From Pseudogymnoascus destructans (lineage: Eukaryota > Ascomycota > Leotiomycetes > Thelebolales > Thelebolaceae): DNA of 64,000 nt. The notes below the pieces were generated by a model. It made no database searches. It was not told the origin of the DNA and saw only the letters and a program-made list of their open reading frames with translations. Where the stretch lies: assembly GCF_001641265.1 (NCBI RefSeq), contig NW_020167532.1:1080524-1144523 (forward strand). Direction: 5' to 3'. This document shows positions 45,455 to 56,124 of this stretch, piece after piece (the stretch's first letter is position 1; every line of letters begins with the position of its first letter). A program made the position numbers and the translations under genes.

Positions 45455-45643
45455 TATTGATGCCACTTTCTATCCTTTAGTCCCAGCAATTTTTATTGGT
45501 GATATGACAGTCGTCTGCATTACAATACAGCCACCCTACACAATCGTAGTAACACTAACGCTTAGTCCGCGATCCACCCTCGAGCTTCAGGGGCAGTTAA
45601 TCCCCAGTCTTCCGATCAGCAGCTCTGTTGCTTCCATACAAAT

Positions 45644-48145
45644 TCATATAGCTCCTGCTAGGCGTGGTCGTAGCTTCTCATCCACTATTCCCGGTCCCGC
45701 ATACTTCGACTTCTCTTCCAGCGTCCCGCGTTGGTCGACCGCCTTCTCAGAAGGATAATCGCCCTCAGCAACTCCCCCCTTGTCTTTTTCATCCTCTGTC
45801 TCCTGCCTAGCTTTTTCTTCTCGTGCCGCAATCAATTTTTGTCGGGTACGCCCGGCCCTCTGGCTAATCCTCCTCAACAACCTCCTTTTCCCTTTCCGAG
45901 ATATTGCATCTCTCTTCCATGACCCATCACTTTCCACATCTTCAGAGATAATAGACACATCATCCAGGGTCTCTGCAACAGATAACAGAGCACTATCGAT
46001 CTCCGCATCCTTGATATTTTCTACGCCCACCACACGTCTCCAGCTCTCACCGCTTCCCATACCCAGAGTACTTCGCAGACGACGCGCTGAGGCTCGCTTC
46101 CATAGCCTCGCAGTATTTTCTGCTGTTGACTCTCTGCCACCGCATGTGACATTCATCTGACCCGAGACTGCGACGTCGCTGCTCCATAGTGACGGCTTTG
46201 GCCATGAGCCTACTGGGACTCTCACTAGACTTTGTGTGGAATGTCCCCATAGCGATGGTTTGGGTTGCGAAGTAGTTACCGCTGCCGCTAACCCTTGTTT
46301 TCCTAACAGTGGATGCAAAGATTGTGTATTCAAAGAGACATGGTAATGTTTCCAAATGCTATCAGTAGGGCCGGAGTCCAGCGCCGAGGTGTGTAGATTG
46401 GCATCCGGAATTTCAATCAATGGTGCTTCAAAGGTCGAAATTGGCGGGAGCCATACACCATCGGCGATGGGTTTTGGTGTGCAGATGGAAAACTGCTGAG
46501 TCACATAGCTTGGAATATTCACCTCGGAGAGTGAGAGAGATTTGTCGATGTCATAAGGGACATCTGAAGCCTTCTCGGAATGGTGTTCCCAGGTGGTCTT
46601 AAATGTTCTCTTTATACCGGTGATTGCAGTTCCGCCGTCATATGATGCTCTATCTTCAATGGGGGCTGGGTCGGGCTCTTGGCGATATGAGTTACGAGAC
46701 CAAGTCGCCAAATCGACCTGCGCCAGAATAGTCGCAAGGCTCCATGTCGACGAAAACAGGTTCTGCGGTTTGCCGTCATTTTCCCAGACTAGTTCATATA
46801 TACTCTTCCCCGTCATCAGCATGGGGATAATGCTCGTTCGCTGAGCAATATGAGACACAAAATGGCTCCTTCGCCCGCGGTTTAGGACTGACACCGATTC
46901 TGTATAGGTATTTGAAATGGAGAGCGCGGCTCTCGACTGGAGATTTTTGCGCGGAGCTCCAAACCAAACCACGGATCCGCTGCTCGATTTCTTGATTCTT
47001 CCCTTCCAACCAAGCCCAACCAAGGATCTCTTCTTCTTGAGCAAGGTAGTCTGTTTTGGAACCGGTTCAATAAATCTGCTCTTCATCTGGTTTTTCAAAC
47101 TTCTAATCTCCTCAGATGTAATCAAATACTCGTCCGGCAATGCCATCGATCGAATGCTGCGACGGTATTCGCGAAGCATGGCAGAGTCGGTCATGTCAGC
47201 GCTGAAATGGCCCATACGGGGCTGGGCGAGAGTGTTTAGAACAGCAATGGCGCGTCGGAGAGTGACTATTGTGGGCAGTTCCATCTGATGTCGTATATTG
47301 CCTTGGGTATTTCGTTTTATAGCCATCTCAGATACCGTATCGGTTCGTCTCCCACGGCTGAATAATGCATTGCGGCAGACAGTAATAGTGCCATCACTTC
47401 GGCCAAGAGACCCAACCTTGGTGCCTCGGATGAAGCTCATAGACCTTTTCACCATAGTGGTAACAGGTTTCGAATTTCCAAGAGAGGGAATGGCCTCATC
47501 ATTCGCAACAGAAGCTGACTTCTTGCGCCAGGCTCTTGGGGGCAGTTCAACAGGGGCAGCATGACTGCTGGCGCTTACTATTATCGGCCTACCCTTTGCA
47601 AGTGAAAACCCCAAGCAAGGAATACCCTGAAGCTGCGGAAGATGAATCTTTGGCAGATAGCAGCAGAAGATACGAATCGTATCTTCAGTTGGGTCATCGT
47701 CATCCCTACTCGGCGGATCACTGTGCGATTGGTTGAGTGACGGCGTTAAGAACCCAACGCTAGTCTCCGGGCAGTCGTAGAAAGCCTCTTCGAGGCTTTC
47801 TCTTGCATACCACCGAGAATTGTGTTGACGGATAGCTTCTGCTGCACCAATGCTCGTGGCGCCGACTACTCCTGGTGGAGTAGGCAGTCTGCGAGACTGC
47901 ATGGGAGTAGTTAATGATATTATGGGAGCTCGTCTTCTACCGCGGATAGCGCATGTGTGACTCTGATTGCTCGTCGCCCTCAGGACATTTGCCGATGGAG
48001 GCAAATCATAAAGGGTGGACGGACTGTATTGTTTTATCCGAGTTGTTTGAGTGGGAATTCCATGTTGTTTCGTGGAATTGTTTGCATCTAACGTTCTGGA
48101 AGAGGGCCTAGTGTTTGAACTCGAAGCTAGATGTAGTGAATGCAT
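45644..48145 (-). CDS. Uncharacterised protein, 833 aa
   Basis: One long uninterrupted frame from MHSLHLASSS to RPRLAGAI. No domain I recognise. The N-terminal third is rich in Ser, Thr, Pro and Arg (SRRLPTPPGVVGATS) and looks disordered. Short ordered patches include DEYLITSEEIRSLKNQM, KSIYELVWENDGKPQNL and FSSTWSLATILAQVDLATW. A duplicated phrase, KPSLWGHSTQS and KPSLWSSDVAV, lies near residue 640. The end is a basic and acidic coiled region (RKGKRRLLRRISQRAGRTRQ, EEKARQETEDEKDK). Length and the clean frame argue for a real gene in a region of otherwise intact host genes. Confidence 0.75.
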   Translation of the reverse strand: MHSLHLASSSNTRPSSRTLDANNSTKQHGIPTQTTRIKQYSPSTLYDLPPSANVLRATSNQSHTCAIRGRRRAPIISLTTPMQSRRLPTPPGVVGATSIGAAEAIRQHNSRWYARESLEEAFYDCPETSVGFLTPSLNQSHSDPPSRDDDDPTEDTIRIFCCYLPKIHLPQLQGIPCLGFSLAKGRPIIVSASSHAAPVELPPRAWRKKSASVANDEAIPSLGNSKPVTTMVKRSMSFIRGTKVGSLGRSDGTITVCRNALFSRGRRTDTVSEMAIKRNTQGNIRHQMELPTIVTLRRAIAVLNTLAQPRMGHFSADMTDSAMLREYRRSIRSMALPDEYLITSEEIRSLKNQMKSRFIEPVPKQTTLLKKKRSLVGLGWKGRIKKSSSGSVVWFGAPRKNLQSRAALSISNTYTESVSVLNRGRRSHFVSHIAQRTSIIPMLMTGKSIYELVWENDGKPQNLFSSTWSLATILAQVDLATWSRNSYRQEPDPAPIEDRASYDGGTAITGIKRTFKTTWEHHSEKASDVPYDIDKSLSLSEVNIPSYVTQQFSICTPKPIADGVWLPPISTFEAPLIEIPDANLHTSALDSGPTDSIWKHYHVSLNTQSLHPLLGKQGLAAAVTTSQPKPSLWGHSTQSLVRVPVGSWPKPSLWSSDVAVSGQMNVTCGGRESTAENTARLWKRASARRLRSTLGMGSGESWRRVVGVENIKDAEIDSALLSVAETLDDVSIISEDVESDGSWKRDAISRKGKRRLLRRISQRAGRTRQKLIAAREEKARQETEDEKDKGGVAEGDYPSEKAVDQRGTLEEKSKYAGPGIVDEKLRPRLAGAI

Positions 48146-49194
48146 GGTCGGGCGGAGGTGTGTATTCTAGAGCTGCGTAACGGGAGGAAGTATTTGACTC
48201 TCAGACTTGAGCAGAGGGGAATCCTTCGCTGTTCCCCAGCCTCCAGCGCCCACAATGATCTTATGTGTAGGGTCAAGGGCCACATAGAACAGCGAGAATG
48301 AAAATTATTGGGACCGTAAAGATGCAGATGCCGCGTATCGTAAAGTAGAAGTGTCGACGGCGATGGGAGAAGATCACTCCAGGTGACCCCAGAGAATGCA
48401 CAGTCTTCTGTCCAACCTCATCCCAAACCAATTATCGCCTTCTCCCGATTGTTTATATCCAAATCTATATCCTAAAAGGGGAAAAGTGTAACAAAGGAAT
48501 GAATATTGAACGGCCGGTAATAGTCGATATCAGGTAAGAAAATTCTCGGGATACCAAGAAGCAGCGCAAAATGAGGAGATGGAGATGGTTGGAAAGAATG
48601 GCTGCGCAGTAAGAAGGAGCGGGATATACAGTAAGGATGGTGGTGAGGATATTGATGAAGGATGACGGAGAAGGATGGTTGACAAGTAGAACGTGTAGTT
48701 ATTTTGATTGACATAGCACTTACCGATCGGAGGAAAGGTGGTAGGCAGCCAGCCAGTGAAGGAAAGAGCGATGAGTGAGTTGGTGGAAAGAGGATGGAAG
48801 GAATGAAAGAAGGAACTCTCGTCCATTGCTATTGTGGATTCCATATTACAGTATTTACCTGAAAAGAGCCAGAAAGAGCAAGATGGCTTGCGCTGGCGAG
48901 CTCATACTCAGCATAGGTCTCGGGCCAATGTCGACGATCTGTGATGTTCTCGGGATTATAAAGTAAGAACGGCAACGCACAGTAAGTATTTACTCACTTT
49001 AATCTTTGGCATTGTGCCCCAATAGCGAAGCCCCTTTTCACAACGTTGCCGCCACGAAGCAGCCCGTTCAAATGAAAATATTGCCATATTCATGCCGTAG
49101 ACATTCTCAGTCTGGTCTCCAAACTGTCACACATCACACATCCACACACACATGGTGGTATTGATGATCGGTTGATCATCAACTAAGTATGTCA
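48146..49194. other. Intergenic region without a supported gene
   Basis: No conserved coding sequence is visible. Frames of up to about 100 codons on the minus strand near 48480-48840 are low-complexity Ser/Pro/His translations of a GGA/AGG-rich stretch. The promoter of the 833-residue gene should lie at the left end. Confidence 0.4.
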
Positions 49195-50215
49195 TTTTTT
49201 GTTCAATGCTATTGTTTATAGTCGCACAGTGGGCAGCCTGGACAAAATTTAAGAAAACCTTTACGTCGAGAGAGGTTGCGTGACGCACCTCCCCAGCCAT
49301 GTCTCCGTCCAGCTCAGCACAAATGCTCATGATAACTCAAAACAGATAATCTGGCCGACCAGCGCTATCACTGTGACACGGAGAATAAAACTGCTGCATG
49401 TTTTATTAACTAAGTCGGATCTATGCGCATTGAACTCCTCCCAGTTATCATAATCTTAGGCTCATTACTGTCGCACAAAGACAAAGTCGGCAAGTGATCA
49501 AGTTACCCACTTGTGATAACTTGCATAAGATCAATAATCATGCGCCGGAACAGTTCTTCAAAGGTAGGTAGGTACCTTTGAAGAACTGTTCCGGCGCATC
49601 TAGTCAACCATCGCAAACCAAAACGATACTACAACAAAAAAAGCACGATCCTCAAACCCTCCACATTTGACGCTTTCACAACTCTCTATCACATTCCTAC
49701 ATCGCCTTTCTCACTTAAAATGCGCATCTCCCTATATTCGATTTCAGTTGGGCTTTGTCTTTTTCAGACCATCCTTTGGCGGTAGCGTCAAATTCGAGGG
49801 CCCGCAAGGCGAAAATGGGGATGTCGCGATATGCACCAATGACGACTTTAGCGACGAGCTACTTGCTGATATGCTGGAAGGAGAAGACCTAGGACACACA
49901 AGAGTTGGAAACAATTTTGTCGTCAACGATCCTGCGTTTAGATGCGGCGATACTGATGAGAGTCTGATTAAATCCTCTTGCGAAGGGCCAATTGATGGTG
50001 TGGAAACGTGCAGGGGCCCTCTATGATATTGGGCTAAGATGGACTTTCGCCGATATTAATCGAAATCTGTCGGAAATGAATAAAACCGGATGCTTGCAAT
50101 ATTAAGTTTTGCGTTTTGGTTTTCGTGGGGACGTTAGCTGTTGTCTAATGCGAGAAAGTCAAGATCAATCAATAGTAGATCTAGCTAAATTGGTCATAAT
50201 ATTAAATCTCATATC
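49195..50215 (+). pseudogene. Decayed small-protein locus, copy B
   Basis: This is the paralogue of 38190-39210. The ATG at 49720 starts MRISLYSISVGLCLF, a signal-peptide-like sequence, which runs into TAG in its own frame. The conserved part is in another frame, about 49779-50026: GGSVKFEGPQGENGDVAICT, DDFSDELLADMLEGEDLGHT, RVGNNFVVNDPAFRCGDTDE and a Cys-containing end. It shares the pattern C..D.(D/F).(D/S)..LAD(I/M)L......RVGN.......F.C.D with copy A. A frameshift between signal and body makes it non-functional as read. It was probably a small secreted protein with four or so Cys; the family is not recognised. Confidence 0.6.
49540..49599. repeat. Perfect hairpin, 27-bp stem and 6-nt loop
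   Basis: Bases 49540-49566 (ATGCGCCGGAACAGTTCTTC then AAAGGTA) are followed by GGTAGG and the exact reverse complement at 49573-49599. It lies about 120 bp upstream of the copy-B ATG. Copy A shows only one arm of this sequence (CATGCGCTGGAAAAG near 38408), so the second arm arose after the duplication. Confidence 0.96.
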
Positions 50216-52719
50216 GTTAAATCGTCCGACAGATTTCCAACGGGATATACAGAATCCGGCCGCCTCCCCACCCGACCCCACCTACTTGTCTTCCGAACTC
50301 CCAGACGCAGAGAATAAAATTTTGTCTTAGCCTTCTTCGTGACCATATCAATGGCCGGCGAGATCATCATAGTGGGACAGGGTCACTGGAAGGGTGGCTC
50401 TATCCCAAGCGCTATCCTCCGACGATGACTTGCCAGACAAATCACTTTGCCTTGACTTGCCAAACAAGTCACTCTGCTTTGACTTGCCAGATGAGTCACC
50501 CTGCTTTAAGACCGTACCAATTTGCACCCGCGACCTCATGCCATCCGACAGATTGGCTGGGGGAAGAATGGATCAGACGCCGTGTGGTGTATGTGATGCC
50601 ATAAATCTCTTGCCCAGGCCGCTTCCAGTAATAAAGTGCAGGTGCAGTCATCTAGCCCCGCGAAAATGTGATTGACCAACTCTATCACCCACTCAGGAGA
50701 TTGTGAGGGGTCTTTATCTGGTATATCTTCCCCTAGGAGAGCCATGTTTTGATGATGAGGCGCTTTATTCGCATTTGTAGCAGTAGAGCTAGGGCCATTG
50801 CGTGACTGTCGAGCTGCTTGCCTTGCTGTGAGCCCAGAAAATTGAACCAGTTCGTTCTGCTCTTGCAATGCGGGATTGTAGAATCCACTGGCCTCAAGTG
50901 CTGCTAGCATTCGATCAATTACCACCTGCGTTGATTCCGTGTTGTTCACAGTAACGTCGTTGTTTCCTTCGGCGCCTGCGGAAACGTGACTGACACCGTT
51001 ATTTGGGATCAGAGTGGGCGAACAAATGTCTATCTGCCAGACACTGGACCCAAGTCTAACTATGATCGAAGCACTTGCCTTGCTTGTAATTACGACCTTC
51101 CTGAATCCTGATTCAAACGAAGATTGGTCGTTTACCCAGTTGAGGAGCATTGCGACGTCGTCTGGACCACTCTCATTTCGACCATGGGCTTCTTGGTAGG
51201 CCTGGATTAAGCCTTCCGCTTGGCGAACCGTTCCAAGAGGCGTTACATCATCCGCAGAATTCAACGAGGTCTGTGGAGCACTCGAAGATTCAGCACCTGA
51301 ATAACTTGCTTGGGTGTCTGGAATGGAGGGTTGCGCCCTTTTTCGTGGCTGTGCCTCATTCTGAGTAAGAGGAGAGAATGAGCGAACACGCTTCTCTTAA
51401 GACTGCGCTGGGATATCGTCTGCCATAGCCAACCAAGGATCTTGGAGGCACTCAGCCGCTGTTGGCCGCTGCTCCAGGTCAATAGCAAGCATTTTGGCCG
51501 CTAGTCTTGCCGCTGGCCTTTTTGCCCTGCTGAAGTCCCTCTCTTCGGCATACCATCCGTCATTAATCTGCTGAAATTCACCCCCCAAAAGTTTGTGAAG
51601 TATCATCCCCATCGCTCATATGTCGATTGCAGGCGTATACCCGTGCAAATTCTGGGGAGGAGGGCTACCTGCCCGTCTATGCGTGCGGCGGAAGGTTTGG
51701 TTGAGACGGTTAGCTCCATGCATTTCTGTTGCAATGTAATAAGGCGTCCCGCAAGGTTTCCAGTTCTGGCCGTTGGCTTGAAAGACTTTATGTATCAAGG
51801 TTATGCTCTGCGATTAAGATATTTTCTGGCTTGAGATCTCGGTGTGCTACACCATTATTATGGAGATACTCGAGACCGCAGAGAGATTTTGCCACGGATT
51901 GGATAGCGCCAGAGCTTAACTGTTTGTGTGGTCGTGCCAGTCGATAATCCTCTAGGTGCATGGACAGTCGCTCCATTATAACTTGAATGCCGTTTTCTCA
52001 GATAAAGGCGTCTACAAATTTAACGATGTGATCCTTGAAAATGTTAGCCCACTTTGTAACCAATTGATTCATAGAAACCCATGGTTACTGACATGAGAGA
52101 GCCTGCGCATTATCTCGACTTCTTGAGGAAACGTGATGTGGCCTCCGACTTCCTTCCCGGCGATTCCCTTGGCAGCAAAGACATAGTCATCTTTGTTTCG
52201 AGTCACTGTGTTCACAGTCCCAAAGCTTCCTCTGCCAATAAATTCTAGAATTGAATAGTTGCACCGAGTGGTATGTCTGGGAGTCCTGGTGTGGGGATCG
52301 GTATGAATCCATCTGGTATGCAACCAAGACACTCGGCATATCGCCGATAGTTCTGCTGGTATAGGTCAAGGTGTCTAGAGTGATCTGGGATAATTACTCT
52401 AAATCCAATTCTGCCTTGGCTGCCACAGAAAATCGTCGTTTCGTCATGAGGGTTGTTGCATTCTTGCGAATGAGCTTCTGGCCAACCGTGGTGCCACTAG
52501 CGGAAGAGTCGGTTATCATCAGCACTCCACTGCTCAAATTGTAATGAATGCGGAACTTCATCCTGCTGATATCGGAGCTAGGAGGGATTATAATATCGGG
52601 AGCAATGAGCCCTTGTCTGGGATTGTCGGGTTTGTGTTGAACACATAATTGGAGTTTGACGACTTGATTGAGTAACTACGGGCGGGCGGAGCCCTTATAT
52701 ACATCCAGTATACAATCTA

Positions 52720-54918
52720 ATCGTTGGTTCTCAAACCACCGCCTGGAGGCGGTTGGCGAAAGCGAACTGGGACGCGAAAGCGATTGTGGGACACTTCGGG
52801 AGCGGACTCGCGACGCGACACGACCGACCATGAACACGACTGACAACGTAACAATGCTGTAAATATATATAAGTTATAGAATTAAATAATTAAAAAAGAT
52901 TTGGATCAATATTGTCAGGCAGTGATTGATCATCACAGCCACCGTCACTTGCATCGTGAATCATGTCGTAGTCCAAGCCTGCAAAGTTCACGTACCCACT
53001 CTCCTCGATGGCTAACAGTCGGTCCGCCTCCTCCTCCTCCTCACGTTTCTTCTGTGTAACGTCCGGGTCAATGATTTCTGTACGTAAGCCAATTGGTGGC
53101 TCCGTGTCTGGGTTACTTTTTTGAAATTCATGTAGGTCCTTTTTCCGTGTACGTTCTGCCTTCCGTGCATCGATGCCAGCACGGAGCTGCATCTTACGCT
53201 CAACGTTCACCATGCGTGTTCTCTCTCTTTTCTCCCGTGCTTCTTCTAAAAGTTGCTCCTTTACCTTCTTCTCATAAATCCTTTGCCGTGCATGTTCAAT
53301 TGTAATAGCACCACCTTTTTGAATAGATTTCCGACTTCTAACCTTCCGCTGTCGTTGCTCAGTCATAATAGTAGTAATTTGTACAAGCTCTGACTGGAAC
53401 AGCTCAGCCTCTGTTAACTGAGTTTGGATTTCAGTATAAGAAGATGCCCACTTTTGCCGTGACGGTGAACTAAGGATCCTATCAAATGTTTGACTCCATG
53501 TTGAAAGATCATAACTTGCTTGAAATGCACGTTGTGGTGTTTCTAAAACTTCTGGTTTTGCATATATAGCAACCTTCTCTTGAATCTTTTCATAGTTAGG
53601 TGGCCTCTCTAAAAGACTTGATACAGTTACCCTTTGTAAATGTCTGCTTACGGATAGTAGACAAGTCTCTAAAGAAAGATATAACATTATAATCTGTATC
53701 AAAATTCCGGATTGCTTGTTGAATTGCACGTCGGTGCCAATGTTTATATTGTGCAAACACAGTAACATCTAGCGGTTGTAGAATATGCATAAGATGAGAC
53801 GGAAACACATGTAAGTGTATATTGTGTTGATGTGCAAGTATTATAAACTCTGGAACTTCATGTGAGACATGAGAGTCCATTATTAACAATTTCGTTCTTA
53901 TAGACGGTGTATGTTGAATAAAATGCTGTAGATATTCCATTGCAAGCTCAGAGTTTGTATATCCGGAATCGCATACTGCAACTTTCTCATCACCGTGTAG
54001 ATTGTCATGGTACCAACTTTCCATGTGTAATTTTCCTTGTATAATAAGGAACGGTGGAAGTGCAATGCCAGCAGCTGAAATTGTCTCTATAACTGTAAGA
54101 CTTTGTCTGTTCTCTGGAGCTTGTATATAAAGCTATAAATATTAGAATAATATAAAGTAAGATAAGTAGAAACAACTTACCTCCTTTACTGCAGATGGTA
54201 CCAACACATGTTCACCGGTGCTCATTCCTACACAGAATCCAACTTCATCAAAGTTGTAGATATCACCTGCAGTAATATCTAGTTGATTACACACATCTTT
54301 AAATTCATAAAACCATTCTTTAATAGCTGATACTTCATGAGATGCAACCCGTGCTGCTTCAATTGGCCGGGTTTTTATTGTATGGAAGTTGTGTTGTTGT
54401 GTCTTAATCCATGTCTGGAACCACCGTTGTGATGGTGGTGCACGTGTTGGAGTTTCTGCTGCATGTAGTTGGCAGATGGCACTGAACACCATAGGCTTAG
54501 TTGCACCGTACCCATTTTCGTACGAGCGTTGGATGTATCTTTGTATAGCTGTAACTTGTACATCAGACAGTACTCTGTTCTGGCCTCCGCGTGGCACAGC
54601 GGTGCGTTGTGGTGATGCGCGTCGTTGTCGTAGTCGTATAGTCCGGAGCGTACTTGGGTTTACTCTGTACATCCGTGCTACTGTAGCACTCTTCTCTGTT
54701 GGGTTTTCATTTAAAAATTCAATGGCATTTAAAAGAGCTTCATTTTTATTTACTTCAACTACCGGCATAGTTGTGGTTGTAGTTGTGCTCGTTGTCGGTC
54801 ATGTTCATGGTCGGTCGTGTCGCGTCGCGAGTCCGCTCCCGAAGTGTCCCACAATCGCTTTCGCGTCCCAGTTCGCTTTCGCCAACCGCCTCCAGGCGGT
54901 GGTTTGAGAACCAACGAT
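52720..54918 (-). mobile_element. Fot1/pogo-family DNA transposon, 2199 bp, complete ends
   Basis: The element has 129-bp terminal inverted repeats (52720-52848 and 54790-54918, beginning ATCGTTGGTTCTCAAACCAC) that differ at only two positions I could find. It is flanked by TA at both sides. The near-identical repeats mean a young insertion. It sits inside the FHA domain of the kinase pseudogene. Confidence 0.95.
52890..54768 (-). pseudogene. Pogo-type DDE transposase with one small deletion
   Basis: Exon 1 is 54768-54181, the intron 54180-54133 (48 bp, GTAAGT...ATAG), and exon 2 starts at 54132. Order: N-terminal HTH (NPTEKSATVARMYRVNPSTL), CENP-B-like HTH (PSQRWFQTWIKTQQHNFHTI), first Asp in IYNFDEVGFCVG, second in LLIMDSHVSHE, third in LQPLDVTVFAQYKHW, then a Lys/Arg/Glu-rich tail (RSRKSIQKGGAITIEHARQR) ending at 52890. 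The frame breaks once, near 53605, where a few residues after NCIKSFREA are missing and the frame shifts into PNYEKIQEKVAIY. All catalytic residues are before the break. Confidence 0.85.
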
Positions 54919-55680
54919 TACGCTGTGCAGCGTACTATCAGGAACATCCCATGTTCCAACAGTTTGCGGCAGCACCGAAGCGGCCGAACACAAATCCTAG
55001 CGAAGTATCCCGAGGCTTCTTTCTAAATCCGAGTTTAAGGAAAACTCGACCATCGTCATCACATGGAGTTGGCTCGCGAGTTGAAGTATCATCTTCAAAA
55101 CTGGCTCCGTGTGGTCTGGGTGATTCTGGCGCCTCAGGAGAATTTGACACTTGTGTGGGAGATTGTTCCGGTGCGACGACCTGTAGCCTACTGTTCTCAG
55201 GTAGATCCACAATCACGGAAGCGGCCAAAGTGATTCCTTGAGGTATAAAAAGGCATCAGGATCGTCCATGATTTTATAAACGTATGTGTTGTGGAGATAT
55301 TTTGAAAGAGAGAGAAAAAAAAATGATAATTGCGAGATGCCCATGATATACCAGGCATCAGAACTCTCTGGCGCCTGGCCAGCCTTACTTACTACTGTGT
55401 GAAACAACATGTTTCGAAGACCCTCTCTCCCATCCAATTATTGACGGTTCTGTAGTCATCGCCATCCATTGGCGCCCAGCTCACCAAACCTTCAACCAAC
55501 AAGATCACGCAGGACCCACGACCATTCGAACGACCCGTCGGCGCCAAAGTCTCACGGTCAAGGCCAATCTAATGACCCATAGGCCTAATAGTGCCAGTCG
55601 CAAATAAACTTTGCCTCTAGCGAGCAGTATTGAGCAACACATGATAATGCGGTGTCATGTCGCATTTACAGCTTCAGAAA

Positions 55681-56124
55681 ATGGCCCCGACGAAGATCGT
55701 CCCTGAAAAGAACGAGAGCATGGAACAGGCAGCAATAATGGGCATGCATAAGTTGACTGAGGGGCGTTCTCGAGAGACAGGCTTTGATATTGATGGAAGT
55801 CTTGAACGGGAGTCTCGAGAAAACTCGACCTCGCCGTCGCAACGTTCAGTAGCTCTTCCAGTGGAAGAAACTCCGTACGTATCTTTCGGAGAAGGAGCGG
55901 ATCCTGTTTTCAAGAACGTGGCCATTGCGATACACAAATACGTCTATGGCTTGAACAGCTACAACGATTTAGCTGAGGAGAACGAATATGTGCCTCGCAA
56001 CTACCGTTATTCACCACCTATGCCCTCACACGACTCTGATGCGACCCCCGAATATCTCCCCGCTGATTTCCCTCGCCTCACTTCGGAAGAAATAATTGAG
56101 AACGAGAGGATGGCCAAGCGCTGA
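55681..56124 (+). CDS. Small hypothetical protein, 147 aa
   Basis: Single frame starting MAPTKIVPEKNESMEQAAI. Acidic throughout. The second half (VFKNVAIAIHKYVYGLNSYN, DLAEENEYVPRNYRYSPPMP, YLPADFPRLTSEEIIENERM) has a conserved-looking Tyr/Pro-rich pattern. No domain or membrane segment. It starts about 410 bp from the 5' end of the FHA-kinase pseudogene in the opposite direction. An in-frame ATG at 55657 is less likely because the added residues look non-coding. It could be a remnant of a longer gene. Confidence 0.45.
   Translation: MAPTKIVPEKNESMEQAAIMGMHKLTEGRSRETGFDIDGSLERESRENSTSPSQRSVALPVEETPYVSFGEGADPVFKNVAIAIHKYVYGLNSYNDLAEENEYVPRNYRYSPPMPSHDSDATPEYLPADFPRLTSEEIIENERMAKR

Larger units (their letters stand above)
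50536..55269 (-). pseudogene. FHA-domain protein kinase, disrupted and split by a transposon
   Basis: Start MDDPDAFLYLKESL at 55269, then KLGFRKKPRDTSLGFVFGR (first part of an FHA phosphopeptide-binding domain). The pogo element 52720-54918 follows, then KFRIHYNLSSGVLMITDSSA and GTTVGQKLIRKNA (rest of FHA). The kinase reads IGRGSFGTVNTVTRNKD (glycine loop), AAKG, LEYLHNNGVAHRDLKPENIL (catalytic loop), CGTPYYIATEM and EQRPTAAECLQDPW. The DFG segment is deleted after LIAEHN. Stops that fit single transitions: TGA at 52000-51998, TGA at 51618-51616 (IDI(W)AMG), TAA at 51399-51397. Frameshifts lie near 55235, 52380 and 51790. The C-terminal 240 residues are open. In fungi FHA-kinases include Rad53/Dun1-type checkpoint kinases and many expanded relatives; this looks like the latter. 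Confidence 0.85.

Noticed and set aside
49540..49599. Hairpin as a transcription terminator or attenuator
   Set aside because: This is a eukaryotic nuclear region, no T-tract follows, and the stem arose after a duplication, so a mutational origin is more likely.
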